Shown here: one piece after another, positions 44,393 to 53,504 of the stretch
How the letters are laid out: every line of letters starts with the position of its first letter
How positions within the stretch are numbered: position 1 is the stretch's first letter
Assembly: GCF_001542405.1 (NCBI RefSeq)
Contig: NZ_LNCD01000140.1
Coordinates: forward strand, 62,001 to 126,000
Direction: 5' to 3'
DNA length: 64,000 nt
Source of the DNA: Rhizobium altiplani
Lineage (GTDB): Bacteria > Pseudomonadota > Alphaproteobacteria > Rhizobiales > Rhizobiaceae
Made by a program: the position numbers and the translations under genes
Notes under the pieces: model-generated
The model's input: the letters and a program-made list of their open reading frames with translations, nothing else
The model's database searches: none
What the model was told of the DNA's origin: nothing

Positions 44393-44728
44393 TCAGCGGA
44401 CCGGCTGATAGTGTCCGCGCAGCGGCACCTGCGTGCCGACACTTTCCACGCCGTCACGATCGCAGACGTAGACGAGGGTTGGCAGCCCGCCGGTCCGGAA
44501 GATTTTGTCATATCCGCGGCGCAGCGGCCGCGTCTCCGTCCGGCAGCTATACTGTTCCTCGTCCTTTGGATCCCGCTGCGCCTTGACGCCCGGCAGGTTT
44601 GCATAGGGATAGATCGACTGGACCTGCGGCTCGCCGGCTCGCCGCCAATCCGCGGCAAAGCTCGCGCCGGGCGCCAAACTTGCGCCGGTTGCTGCCAAGG
44701 CTATCAACCACACTCTTGCGAACCGCAT
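44393..44728 (-). CDS. Small secreted protein, function unknown
   Basis: 111 residues with a signal peptide (MRFARVWLIALAATGASLAP, cut after SFAA) and a mature part of about 85 residues with two cysteines (YSCRTE and VYVCDRDG). No family recognised. It lies alone between tRNA-Leu and purU. Confidence 0.65.
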   Translation of the reverse strand: MRFARVWLIALAATGASLAPGASFAADWRRAGEPQVQSIYPYANLPGVKAQRDPKDEEQYSCRTETRPLRRGYDKIFRTGGLPTLVYVCDRDGVESVGTQVPLRGHYQPVR

Positions 44729-45076
44729 ATCGCCGGATCCGTCGTATTACATCTTTATTGTCGATGTAGGCGCGGCGTCGGCTTCCATCAAGCGAGCGCT
44801 TCGCTCGGTTGGCCGTCATCTCGAAAACGTGACTTCGTCGAAGGGGCCGCGCAAGTGCGGCCCACGGCGGGGATACGCGTCTTGACGACGCAAGCGGAAC
44901 GGAGTTTTGCACACTCTGCCGTAAGTTGATCGCGACGGGGAGGCGCCAGGAACCTGAAAGCTTCTGATGGCGTCTCTTGCAAATAGTTGCACGAATGAAG
45001 GCGCGGTGCTCTATCCGTGACTTTCGCTTTGATCTAAGCAGCCGGCCGACAGGCGGCGCGAGAAGGACGGAAACAG
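44729..45076. other. Intergenic region before purU
   Basis: 348 bases. A short reading frame at 44788-44982 (minus) and others crossing the region show no domain or ribosome site, and I see no hairpin with a T run. GGAAACAG just before 45077 is the purU ribosome site. Nothing else could be supported. Confidence 0.5.
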
Positions 45077-45961
45077 ATGACGAGCTATGTATTGACGGTG
45101 ACGTGCAAGTCGACGCGCGGGATCGTGGCGGCGATCGCGAACTACCTGGCCGATCAGGGCTGCAACATCGTCGATTCGTCGCAGTTCGACGATCTCGATA
45201 CCGGCAAGTTCTTCACCCGTGTCAGCTTCATTTCAGAAGAAGGCGTCGGTCTTGCGGCACTCAAGGAAGGCTTCAAGCCGGTCGCAGAGAAATTCGACAT
45301 GGAAGCCGAAATCCATGATGGCGCCAGCCGCATGAAGGTGCTTTTGATGGTGTCGCGCTTCGGCCACTGTTTGAACGACTTGCTCTACCGCTGGAAGATC
45401 GGTGCGCTTCCGATCGATATCGTCGGCGTGGTCTCCAATCACTTCGATTATCAGAAGGTCGTGGTGAACCACGATATTCCGTTCCACCACATCAAGGTGA
45501 CGAAGGAAAACAAGCCGCAGGCCGAGGCTCAGCTCCTCGATCTCGTGGACCAGACCGGCACCGAACTGATTGTGCTCGCCCGCTACATGCAGGTCCTTTC
45601 CGATGCCATGTGCCGCAAGATGTCCGGCAAGATCATTAATATCCATCACTCCTTCCTGCCGAGCTTCAAGGGCGCCAACCCCTACAAGCAGGCCTATGAG
45701 CGCGGCGTGAAGCTCATTGGCGCCACGGCGCATTATGTGACGGCCGATCTCGATGAGGGGCCAATCATCGAGCAGGATACCGCCCGCATCACCCACGCTC
45801 AGAGCGCTGACGATTACGTCTCGATCGGCCGCGACGTGGAGAGCCAGGTGCTGGCTCGCGCCATCCATGCGCATATCCATCGCCGCGTCTTCCTGAACGG
45901 CAACCGCACGATCGTATTTCCCGCAAGTCCGGGCAGCTACGCATCGGAACGCATGGGCTGA
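45077..45961 (+). CDS. purU: Formyltetrahydrofolate deformylase
   Basis: Hydrolyses 10-formyltetrahydrofolate to formate and tetrahydrofolate, balancing one-carbon pools. 294 residues: N-terminal ACT domain (about 5-80, LTVTCKSTRGIVAAIANYL) and a C-terminal formyltransferase-fold domain with the catalytic Asn and His in INIHHSFLPSFKGA and the Asp in DLDEGPIIEQD. In rhizobia purU is often linked to demethylation of glycine betaine derivatives; here the GcvT-family enzyme is 23 kb away. Confidence 0.94.
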   Translation: MTSYVLTVTCKSTRGIVAAIANYLADQGCNIVDSSQFDDLDTGKFFTRVSFISEEGVGLAALKEGFKPVAEKFDMEAEIHDGASRMKVLLMVSRFGHCLNDLLYRWKIGALPIDIVGVVSNHFDYQKVVVNHDIPFHHIKVTKENKPQAEAQLLDLVDQTGTELIVLARYMQVLSDAMCRKMSGKIINIHHSFLPSFKGANPYKQAYERGVKLIGATAHYVTADLDEGPIIEQDTARITHAQSADDYVSIGRDVESQVLARAIHAHIHRRVFLNGNRTIVFPASPGSYASERMG

Positions 45962-46070
45962 TCGCCGCGGCCGCTTTGCCGTCGTTCGACCGCGATCTCC
46001 TCGCTTGCCGGTGGCAAGGATTCGATTATCTGCGTAGTCTGCGAAATCGAATCATGCCGCGGGGGATGCC

Positions 46071-48998
46071 ATGACTGACGAGACGCTTGCCGATCGCGCG
46101 ACGTTGCCACGCCCTGACGTGACCGCTGCGGAAGCCGGCGACATCCTTCAGTCGCGTTATGGCTTGTCAGGAGCGATCACCGAGCTCGGCAGCCAGCAGG
46201 ATCGCAACTATCGCCTCGATACCGGCGAACGAAGCTACGTGCTCAAGATATGCCATGTGACATATGAGACGGTGGAGCTCGAGGCGCAGAACGCAGCCAT
46301 CCGCCATATCGGCACGAAAGAGGATGCGCCGCGCGTTCCTCACGTCATCCCATCGACGGACGGGCAGGACATCATCGCTGTCACCGTGCGCGACCAGACC
46401 TTTCAGGTTCGACTGCTGGAGTATCTTGAAGGCGAGGGGCTGACGCACCGCAAGCACCTGCCGAAAGAGTCGGTGGCGGCACTGGGAGCTCTCTGCGCCC
46501 GCCTGGCGCAGTCGCTGGCCGACTTCACGCATCCTGGTCTCGACCGCAGCCTGCAATGGGACCTGCGCCGCGCCGGTCCGGTCGCGGTCCAGTTGTTGTC
46601 GGCGATCACCGACAGCGCCGCACGTGATCGCATCGCCAAGACGATGGTGTCAGCCGTGAGGCGAATCCAACCCCTGGCGCCGTCCTTGCGGCTACAGGCC
46701 GTGCACCATGACGTGACCGGCGACAACGTTGTCAGCCGTCGTGATGAGCGGGGCCATCTGGTCCCTGACGGCGTCATCGATTTCGGCGACATCATTCGCG
46801 GCTGGCTGATCGGCGATCTGGCGGTCACCTGCGCCTCGCTGCTACATCAGGCTGATGGCGATCCGCAGTACATTCTTCCTGCAGTGAAGGCATACCACGA
46901 GGTTTATCCGCTCACCGAGGAGGAGCTGCGCGCGCTCTGGCCGCTCGTCGTTGCCCGCGCGGTCATTCTGGTCGCCAGCAGCGAGCAGCAGATCTCGATC
47001 GATCCCGAGAACGACTATGTTCGCGGCAATCTCGAGCTCGAACGCCGCATATTCGATATGGCGGTATCCGTTCCATTCGAACTCATGGAAGTCGCGGTCC
47101 TGAAGGCGGTAGGCATCGAAACGGCCGCGGTTTCGATGGAGGACTGGCGTCCATTGTTGCCCGACATCGACCCGGCGACCATATCCTTCGTCGATCTCGG
47201 TGTCCAAAGCCCGCATTTCGCTGCGGGAAACTGGGCGCAGTCCGACATGGATTGGCGCCTGCTCGCGCGCGCGGCAGCCGAGACGGGCACTGCGGCCACG
47301 CGCTATGGCGAATACCGATTGTCGCGCTCGAAGCCTCGGAGCGCCACCCCATCCGCAACCTTCACGCTGCATTCCGACGTCTGTCTTGCGGGCGGCAGCA
47401 CGGTTGCTGCTCCATTCGCGGGGAAGGTCATTCGGAAGGATCACCATTTCGTTCTGGCAGGCGAGGGTGTCAGCCTTCATCTCGACGGGATTGAGCCGTC
47501 GCTTGAAAACGAAGCCGAGGTCGAGCCCGGGCAACCGCTCGGGACCATATCCGGTGAGAGCGGATCTCTCGGCGGGCTGCGCGTACAACTCTCCACCTTG
47601 CCAGGCGTCGAACCGCCGCTGTTCTGCACTCCGCAGGAGGCCATGGCCTGGTCGGAACTATGTCCATCGCCGGCTGCCCTTCTGGGCGTTGGCGTCAATG
47701 CGCCGAAGCTGGCGTCGGCAGCGTTGTTCGCGCTCAGGCAGGCCCATCTCGCAAGGCCGCAAAAGAACTACTACGAAATACCGCCGCAAATGGAGCGCGG
47801 CTGGCAGGAGCATATGTTCGATATCGAGGGCCGTGCCTATCTCGACATGCTGAACAACGTCACCATTCTGGGGCATGGCCACCCGCGCCTGGCGGAGGCG
47901 GTCAGCGAACAGTGGCTGCGGCTGAACACCAATTCACGCTTTCACTATGGCGCCATTGCGGAATTTTCCGAGCGCCTGACCTCCCTGGCGCCGGAAGGGC
48001 TGGATGCGGTGTTCCTCGTCAACAGCGGATCGGAAGCCAACGACCTCGCCCTGCGACTAGCTTGGGCGCACACGGGCGCCAAGCATATGCTCAGCCTTCT
48101 CGAAGCCTACCACGGCTGGTCGGTCGCGAGCGATGCGGTGTCCACCTCGATCGCCGACAATCCGGAGGCTTTGACGACGCGGCCCGACTGGGTGCACGCG
48201 GTCCTCTCGCCCAATACCTATCGTGGTGCGTTCCGCGGTTCGGAATCGACGATCGGCTACGTGGAGGCCGTCGTCGACGCCCTTGAAGCCGTCGATGCAC
48301 GGGGCGAGGGATTGGCCGGCTTCATCGCCGAGCCGGTCTACGGGAATGCCGGCGGAATATCGCTGCCGGACGGATACCTTGCAGCAGTCTACAGGCAGGT
48401 GCGGGCCCGCGGCGGCGTCTGCATCGCCGACGAAGTACAGGTGGGCTACGGTCGGCTTGGGCACCATTTCTGGGGCTTCGAGCAACAGGGCGTCGTCCCC
48501 GACATCATCACGGTGGCGAAAGGCATGGGCAATGGACATCCGCTCGGCGCTGTGATCACGACCAGGGCCATTGCCGATTCGCTGGAGAAGGAAGGTTATT
48601 TCTTCTCGTCCGCTGGCGGCAGTCCGGTCAGTTCTGTGGTGGGTATGACCGTCCTCGATATCATGGCCGATGAAGAACTGCAGGCGAATGCGCGCGATGT
48701 TGGCGATCATCTCAAGAGCCGTCTGGTCGCGCTGATCGACCGCTATCCGATCGTCGGCGCGGTGCACGGCATGGGACTTTACCTCGGGCTCGAACTCGTC
48801 CGCGACAGAACGACGCTGGAACCCGCGAGCGAAGAGACAGCGGCAATCTGCAGCCGCCTGCTCGATCTCGGGGTCTTGATGCAGCCGACCGGCGATCACC
48901 TCAATGTGTTGAAGATCAAGCCTCCCCTTTGCCTGACAGTGGAGAGCGCCGATTTCTTCGTCGACATGCTGGAAAAGGTGCTCTCCGAGGGGTGGTAG
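46071..48998 (+). CDS. Kinase - M23-like - class III aminotransferase fusion
   Basis: 975 residues in three parts. Residues about 20-330 are an APH-type kinase fold (YVLKICH; VHHDVTGDNVV; IDFGDIIRG). Residues about 430-530 resemble an M23/lipoyl-like beta barrel (AGGSTVAAPFAGKVIRKDHH, EPGQPLGTI) without the full metallopeptidase zinc motif. Residues about 555-975 are a class III PLP aminotransferase with SGSEANDLALRLAW, IADEVQVGYGR and TVAKGMGNGHPLGA (PLP lysine). The fusion is a known but poorly characterised architecture; phosphorylated amino alcohol or hydroxylysine metabolism, by analogy with AGXT2L-type phospholyases, is one possibility. Confidence 0.88.
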   Translation: MTDETLADRATLPRPDVTAAEAGDILQSRYGLSGAITELGSQQDRNYRLDTGERSYVLKICHVTYETVELEAQNAAIRHIGTKEDAPRVPHVIPSTDGQDIIAVTVRDQTFQVRLLEYLEGEGLTHRKHLPKESVAALGALCARLAQSLADFTHPGLDRSLQWDLRRAGPVAVQLLSAITDSAARDRIAKTMVSAVRRIQPLAPSLRLQAVHHDVTGDNVVSRRDERGHLVPDGVIDFGDIIRGWLIGDLAVTCASLLHQADGDPQYILPAVKAYHEVYPLTEEELRALWPLVVARAVILVASSEQQISIDPENDYVRGNLELERRIFDMAVSVPFELMEVAVLKAVGIETAAVSMEDWRPLLPDIDPATISFVDLGVQSPHFAAGNWAQSDMDWRLLARAAAETGTAATRYGEYRLSRSKPRSATPSATFTLHSDVCLAGGSTVAAPFAGKVIRKDHHFVLAGEGVSLHLDGIEPSLENEAEVEPGQPLGTISGESGSLGGLRVQLSTLPGVEPPLFCTPQEAMAWSELCPSPAALLGVGVNAPKLASAALFALRQAHLARPQKNYYEIPPQMERGWQEHMFDIEGRAYLDMLNNVTILGHGHPRLAEAVSEQWLRLNTNSRFHYGAIAEFSERLTSLAPEGLDAVFLVNSGSEANDLALRLAWAHTGAKHMLSLLEAYHGWSVASDAVSTSIADNPEALTTRPDWVHAVLSPNTYRGAFRGSESTIGYVEAVVDALEAVDARGEGLAGFIAEPVYGNAGGISLPDGYLAAVYRQVRARGGVCIADEVQVGYGRLGHHFWGFEQQGVVPDIITVAKGMGNGHPLGAVITTRAIADSLEKEGYFFSSAGGSPVSSVVGMTVLDIMADEELQANARDVGDHLKSRLVALIDRYPIVGAVHGMGLYLGLELVRDRTTLEPASEETAAICSRLLDLGVLMQPTGDHLNVLKIKPPLCLTVESADFFVDMLEKVLSEGW

Positions 48999-49346
48999 CC
49001 TGTTTTTTGCCCGCGTTAACCATTTCGGTCATTTCGAGGCTTTCCCGTTTTTTCATCAGATGCCCATTGCCGGAATCAGCGGGACTTCCTATCTCTGCGC
49101 CGTGATCGAAAGAGACCGTCGGACTGTCACGCGAATTGCACAAAGACTTGATAGAGTTCTTTCAGTCAATTCGATCTTAATGGAATGAAATTTTCCGAAT
49201 GGTCGATATTTTGACACGTTTCGGAATATGTTTCTTGTAGGCTGCTAGCTATAGTCTACCAACAAAGTAGATTAATAGCGCGGCCGTCGCCGGTCTTGGA
49301 ACACCAGGGCCTCAAACAAGCGCAACGCCAGAGAAAGGAACGAGAC
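48999..49346. other. Intergenic region with promoter before two small ORFs
   Basis: 348 bases, lower in GC than the neighbours toward its right end. It holds the promoter at 49211-49239. I saw no gene; the minus-strand frame at 48916-49143 overlaps the end of the fusion gene and lacks support. Confidence 0.5.
49211..49239 (+). promoter_or_regulatory. Putative promoter of the small-ORF pair
   Basis: TTGACA (49211-49216), 17 bases, CTTGTA (49234-49239), close to the rhizobial housekeeping pattern. The predicted transcript would carry about 100 bases of leader before the 31-residue ORF. Confidence 0.55.
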
Positions 49347-49442
49347 ATGACTGACATCGACACTCTCGCCAATTTCCCTGGGCGATCTGTGCTTGGCAAT
49401 GACCGTCCGGGCGCTCTCTCCCGCCCGAACTGTCGAATGTGA
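49347..49442 (+). CDS. 31-residue small ORF, possible leader peptide
   Basis: ATG at 49347 has GAGAAAGGAACGAGAC upstream, a good ribosome site (AAGGA 8 bases before). The product is MTDIDTLANFPGRSVLGNDR followed by 11 residues ending NCRM. It lies 77 bases before the 64-residue gene, in the same direction, after the same promoter. No family was recognised. It is real only if conserved; otherwise an untranslated leader. Confidence 0.4.
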   Translation: MTDIDTLANFPGRSVLGNDRPGALSRPNCRM

Positions 49443-49519
49443 CCTTCGTCCACCCTTAACGGAATCAGACAAGTCAATTCGCCATCGCCAGCGCATACCG
49501 CGCGGCAGGAGTTCTACGC

Positions 49520-49714
49520 ATGAAAAAAGAAGTAATCGAATACGCAGGCGTTCCCGTCGGGATCGTCATCCCGGATGAGAACCGGTTGAAGTTCATCGCA
49601 GTGAAATTTCACGTTCACGATCTGGACGAGCAGCATTTCAGCTCGCCGGCTGAGGTGAAGCTCGCGATCCATGATCTGATGACCCGCCGTCACCCTAAGC
49701 CCATCCATGCCTGA
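49520..49714 (+). CDS. Small conserved-looking protein, function unknown
   Basis: 64 residues, starting MKKEVIEYAGVPVGIVIPDE and ending RRHPKPIHA. It looks soluble with a beta-rich N-terminal half and one helix. The frame is followed by a terminator and preceded by a promoter and small ORF, so it seems an independent transcript. No domain recognised. Confidence 0.65.
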   Translation: MKKEVIEYAGVPVGIVIPDENRLKFIAVKFHVHDLDEQHFSSPAEVKLAIHDLMTRRHPKPIHA

Positions 49715-49752
49715 GGGCATGAAGCACGGCCCAACCAGCCCTGACAGATTTC

Positions 49753-49792
49753 AGACCGGTCTTGCCAAAGGTGAGGCCGGTCTTGTGTTTTG
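49753..49792 (+). terminator. Terminator after the 64-residue gene
   Basis: AGACCGG (49753-49759) pairs with CCGGTCT (49777-49783), with extra pairs inside the loop, then TGTGTTTT. It separates the small-ORF transcript from the P1-peptidase gene. Confidence 0.75.
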
Positions 49793-49840
49793 ACCGCCAT
49801 TGCGGTCCTATCGCGCTCTTGCTCAACAAGGGTGGCGCGC

Positions 49841-50857
49841 TTGCTCAATCTAATTACCGACATTGATGGCGTCTCGGTCGGAAACGCGACGGATCTGAGG
49901 CTCGGCTCAGGTGTGACCGCGATCGTCTTCGACGAACCGGCAACGGCCTCCGCTGTGGTTCTCGGAGGCGCGCCCGGCGGTCGTGACACGGCGCTTCTCG
50001 ATCCGTCGATGACGGTCGGCGCAGTCGATGCCTTCGTGCTGTCAGGTGGCTCGGCCTTCGGCCTTGACGCGGCTGGCGGCGTTCAGGCGGGTCTTCGGGA
50101 AGCCGGGCGAGGTTTTCCCGTCGGCGACGTGAAGGTGCCGATCGTTCCGCAGGCGATCCTGATGGACCTGCTGAACGGCGGCGACAAGGATTGGGGGCTG
50201 CAGTCGCCCTATCGCGACATGGGCTATCAAGCCTTCAAGACATCGGCGAAAGGGCCGTTTACCCTCGGTTCCGTCGGTGCGGGAGCCGGTGCCACAACCG
50301 CGACCGTCAAAGGTGGGCTCGGTTCGGCAAGTGGCGAGACCAGCACCGGCCTGCGGATTGGAGCGATCGTTGCCGTCAATGCGCTTGGCTCGGCGACAGT
50401 GGGCGAGGGGCCGCATTTCTGGTCGGCGCCGTTCGAGCAGGGCGGGGAGTTTGGCGGCCTCGGCTTGCCCGCGCCGATCTCACAAGCCGACATCCGCATG
50501 CGGCTAAAGGGCATGAACACGATAGCGACAACGATTGGCGCCATCGTTACCGACGCCGAATTGACCAAGCAGGAGGCGCACCGTCTCGCGATCATGGCCC
50601 ATGACGGTTTCGCCCGCGCCCTGCTGCCGGCGCACCTGCCTTTCGACGGCGACACTGTCTTTGCGGCCTCGACGGGCAGGAGGCCCCGACCGGATTTGCC
50701 CGCCTTTTTCGAACTCTGCCATCTCGCCACGATGGTCATGGCACGCGCCATTGCGCGGGGAGTCTTTGAGGCCACCGCACTGCCAGTCGCCGGCGCCCAG
50801 CAGGCTTGGCGAGACCGCTACCCTGATTGCGCAAGTTCGTCTAAACAGGGCGCCTAA
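49841..50857 (+). CDS. P1-family (DmpA/NylC-like, S58) N-terminal-nucleophile hydrolase
   Basis: About 338 residues. Family segments are LITDIDGVSVGNATD, GGAPGGRDTALLDP, FVLSGGSAFGLDAAGG and the autoprocessing region IATTIGAIVTDAELTKQEA, where relatives cut before a Ser/Thr that becomes the nucleophile. Members act on beta-peptides, D-amino acid amides or nylon oligomers. The TTG at 49841 has AAGGGTGG 5-9 bases upstream; GTG at 49832 or ATG at 49790 are alternatives. Next to a peptide-type importer and an amidase. Confidence 0.88.
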   Translation: MLNLITDIDGVSVGNATDLRLGSGVTAIVFDEPATASAVVLGGAPGGRDTALLDPSMTVGAVDAFVLSGGSAFGLDAAGGVQAGLREAGRGFPVGDVKVPIVPQAILMDLLNGGDKDWGLQSPYRDMGYQAFKTSAKGPFTLGSVGAGAGATTATVKGGLGSASGETSTGLRIGAIVAVNALGSATVGEGPHFWSAPFEQGGEFGGLGLPAPISQADIRMRLKGMNTIATTIGAIVTDAELTKQEAHRLAIMAHDGFARALLPAHLPFDGDTVFAASTGRRPRPDLPAFFELCHLATMVMARAIARGVFEATALPVAGAQQAWRDRYPDCASSSKQGA

Positions 50858-50981
50858 ATCGACGGAGACCCCGAATGCAGATCCCGGCCTTAATTCGCGC
50901 CAGGCGGTGTGCGTTTTGGGAGTGACAAGTTGGCTCAGAAAGGTCATCGCCACGACGGCGGGCAGACAGGGGAATAAATTG

Positions 50982-52508
50982 ATGAAGGTTTCGCGTGCGC
51001 CGTCGGCGCTGTTGGCTCGGCGATTTTATCTCGGTGCGGCGGTTTCAGTTGGCCTCGTGCTGCTGGGGCAGACCCCCGCGGAAGCCGCCAAGACCACGCT
51101 GACCCTTGGCATGACGGTGGAGCCGACCGGCCTTGATCCGACGATCGCAGCCCCTGTTGCGATCGGCCAGGTCACCTGGCAGAACGTTTTCGAAGGCCTT
51201 GTAACGATTGACGAGACCGGGAAGATCCAGCCACAGCTCGCCAAGAGCTGGGAGGTTTCCCCGGACGGTCTAACCTATACGTTCAAGCTGCAGAGCGGCG
51301 TCAAATTCCATGATGGCGAGGCTTTCGATTCCGCTGCAGCGAAATTTGCGCTCGATCGCGCGCGCGGTGCTGACTCGGTAAACCCGCAAAAGCGCTTCTT
51401 CGCCTCGATCACTTCCATAGAGACACCGGACCCGGAAACGCTCGTCCTGCATCTCTCGGCTCCAACAGGCAGTCTCCTCTACTGGCTCGGCTGGCCGGCC
51501 TCGGTGATGGTCGGCCCGAAGTCTGCCGCCGGGGATAAGACGACGCCCGTAGGCACCGGCCCGTTCAAGTTCGTGAATTGGGCAAAGGGCGACAAGGTCG
51601 AGCTCGCAAGGAACGCCGACTATTGGAGCAAGGACGCCGCGGCAAAGCTCGACAAGGTGACCTTCCGCTTCATCGCCGATCCGCAGGCCCAGGCCGCGGC
51701 CTTGAAGTCGGGCGATGTCGACGCCATTCCGGAATTCGCGGCGCCTGAGCTGATGAGTTCGTTTGACGGCGATGCGAAGCTTACGACCAAGATCGGCAAT
51801 ACCGAGCTGAAGGTTGTCGCCGGCATGAACAACGCGAAGAAGCCTTTCGACGACAAACGCGTCCGTCAGGCGTTGATGATGGCGATCGACCGGAAGGCGG
51901 TCATTGACGGCGCCTGGTCGGGGCTAGGTACGGCGATCGGCAGCCACTACACGCCGAACGACCCTGGCTACGTCGATCTCACCGGCGCCCTGCCCTATGA
52001 TCCTGAAAAGGCGAAGGCGCTGCTTGCCGAAGCCGGTTATCCTGATGGTTTCACCTTCACGATCAAGTCGCCGCAAATGGCTTATGCGCCGCGTAGCGCG
52101 CAGGTCATGCAGGCGATGCTGGCTGAAATCGGCGTAACCATGAACATCGAACCGACGGAATTCCCGGCCAAGTGGGTGCAGGATGTCATGAAGGACCGCG
52201 CCTACGAAATGACGATCGTAGCGCACGCCGAACCGCTCGACATCGACATCTACGCCCGTGATCCGTACTACTTCAACTACAAGAATCCCGCGTTCAACGA
52301 CCTGATGAAGAAGGTGCAGGAGACCTCGGATCCTGTAGCGCAAGCGAAGATCTTCGGCGACGCCCAGAAGATTCTGGCCGAGGATGTGCCGGCGCTCTAT
52401 CTCTTCGTCATGCCCAAGCTGGGCGTCTGGGACAAGAAGCTGAAGGGTCTCTGGGAGAATGAACCCATTCCCTCGAACGTCCTTACGAACGTCTCCTGGG
52501 AAGACTGA
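50982..52508 (+). CDS. Family-5 (peptide-type) ABC binding protein
   Basis: 508 residues, DppA/OppA-like. The ATG at 50982 opens a signal peptide (FYLGAAVSVGLVLLGQTPAE, cut after AEAA region). The family signature LAKSWEVSPDGLTYTFKLQSGVKFHDG (about 88-114) is present. It is followed by two DppB/DppC-type permeases and an amidase. Ligand is probably a peptide, amide or related cationic compound. Confidence 0.92.
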   Translation: MKVSRAPSALLARRFYLGAAVSVGLVLLGQTPAEAAKTTLTLGMTVEPTGLDPTIAAPVAIGQVTWQNVFEGLVTIDETGKIQPQLAKSWEVSPDGLTYTFKLQSGVKFHDGEAFDSAAAKFALDRARGADSVNPQKRFFASITSIETPDPETLVLHLSAPTGSLLYWLGWPASVMVGPKSAAGDKTTPVGTGPFKFVNWAKGDKVELARNADYWSKDAAAKLDKVTFRFIADPQAQAAALKSGDVDAIPEFAAPELMSSFDGDAKLTTKIGNTELKVVAGMNNAKKPFDDKRVRQALMMAIDRKAVIDGAWSGLGTAIGSHYTPNDPGYVDLTGALPYDPEKAKALLAEAGYPDGFTFTIKSPQMAYAPRSAQVMQAMLAEIGVTMNIEPTEFPAKWVQDVMKDRAYEMTIVAHAEPLDIDIYARDPYYFNYKNPAFNDLMKKVQETSDPVAQAKIFGDAQKILAEDVPALYLFVMPKLGVWDKKLKGLWENEPIPSNVLTNVSWED

Positions 52509-52555
52509 TTACGGGCTGATGATATGGTGAGGCGGCGGATCGTACCGGACGTGAA

Positions 52556-53503
52556 ATGATAACGCTTCTGTCTCGTCGCCTTGTCGGTCTGATTGTCACG
52601 CTCGCTGTCGTCTCGCTGCTGATTTTTGCGGTGATGGATCTGCTGCCGGGCGATCAGGCCTCCATCATGCTGGGCACGTCAGCCGCACCGGAAACGCTCG
52701 CAAGCCTGCGCCACGAGCTTGGGCTCGATGAGCCGCTCCTGTGGCGCTATGGAGAATGGCTCGCTGGCGTATTCCGCGGAAACCTCGGCCAATCCTACAC
52801 CTACGGTGTGCCGGTTGCCGGCCTGATTCTTGAGAGACTGGCGGTTACGCTTCCGCTGGCGCTGATGGCGATCATGCTTTCCGTCGCCATCGCGATCCCT
52901 CTCGGTGCCCTTGCGGCGGCGCATCGAGGCGGATTGCCTGACGCTGTCGCTTCGATATTTTCGCAGATGGGCATCGCCGTTCCGGGCTTCTGGGTGGCTC
53001 TACTGCTGATCATGCTGTTTTCGACGGCGCTCGGCTGGATGCCGGCCGGAGGTTTCCCGGGTTGGAACGCCGGCTTCCTGCCAGCCCTCAAAGCGCTTCT
53101 TATGCCCGCGGTGGCGCTCGCATTACCGCAAGCGGCGGTCCTGACACGCGTCACGCGGTCTGCCGTTCTGGAAACCCTGCATGAGGATTTCACGAGGACA
53201 GCCCTTGCCAAGGGATTGTCGAAGCGGCGCGTCCTGTGGCGGCACTCGGTGCCGAACGCCCTCGTTCCCGTTCTGACGATCCTCGGCCTGCAGTTCACCT
53301 TCCTGGTTGCTGGCGCGGTTTTGGTCGAGAATGTCTTCAACCTTCCGGGCCTCGGTCGCCTTGCCTATCAGGCGCTGTCGCAGCGCGACCTCATCGTCAT
53401 GCAGGATGTCGTCCTGCTCTTTGCCGGGCTCGTTATCGTCATGAACTTCATCGTCGATCTCTCCTATCTGGCGATCGACCCGCGCCTGCGGAAAGGCGTT
53501 TGA
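52556..53503 (+). CDS. Peptide-type ABC permease (DppB-like)
   Basis: 315-residue inner-membrane permease with six helices and the DppB-type features: a conserved MDLLPGDQASIMLGTSA region after helix 1 and the C-terminal LVENVFNLPGLGRLAYQAL. The ATPase-docking loop is FTRTALAKGLSKRRVLWRHSVPNAL. It ends 1 base before the second permease. Confidence 0.93.
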   Translation: MITLLSRRLVGLIVTLAVVSLLIFAVMDLLPGDQASIMLGTSAAPETLASLRHELGLDEPLLWRYGEWLAGVFRGNLGQSYTYGVPVAGLILERLAVTLPLALMAIMLSVAIAIPLGALAAAHRGGLPDAVASIFSQMGIAVPGFWVALLLIMLFSTALGWMPAGGFPGWNAGFLPALKALLMPAVALALPQAAVLTRVTRSAVLETLHEDFTRTALAKGLSKRRVLWRHSVPNALVPVLTILGLQFTFLVAGAVLVENVFNLPGLGRLAYQALSQRDLIVMQDVVLLFAGLVIVMNFIVDLSYLAIDPRLRKGV

Positions 53504-53504
53504 C

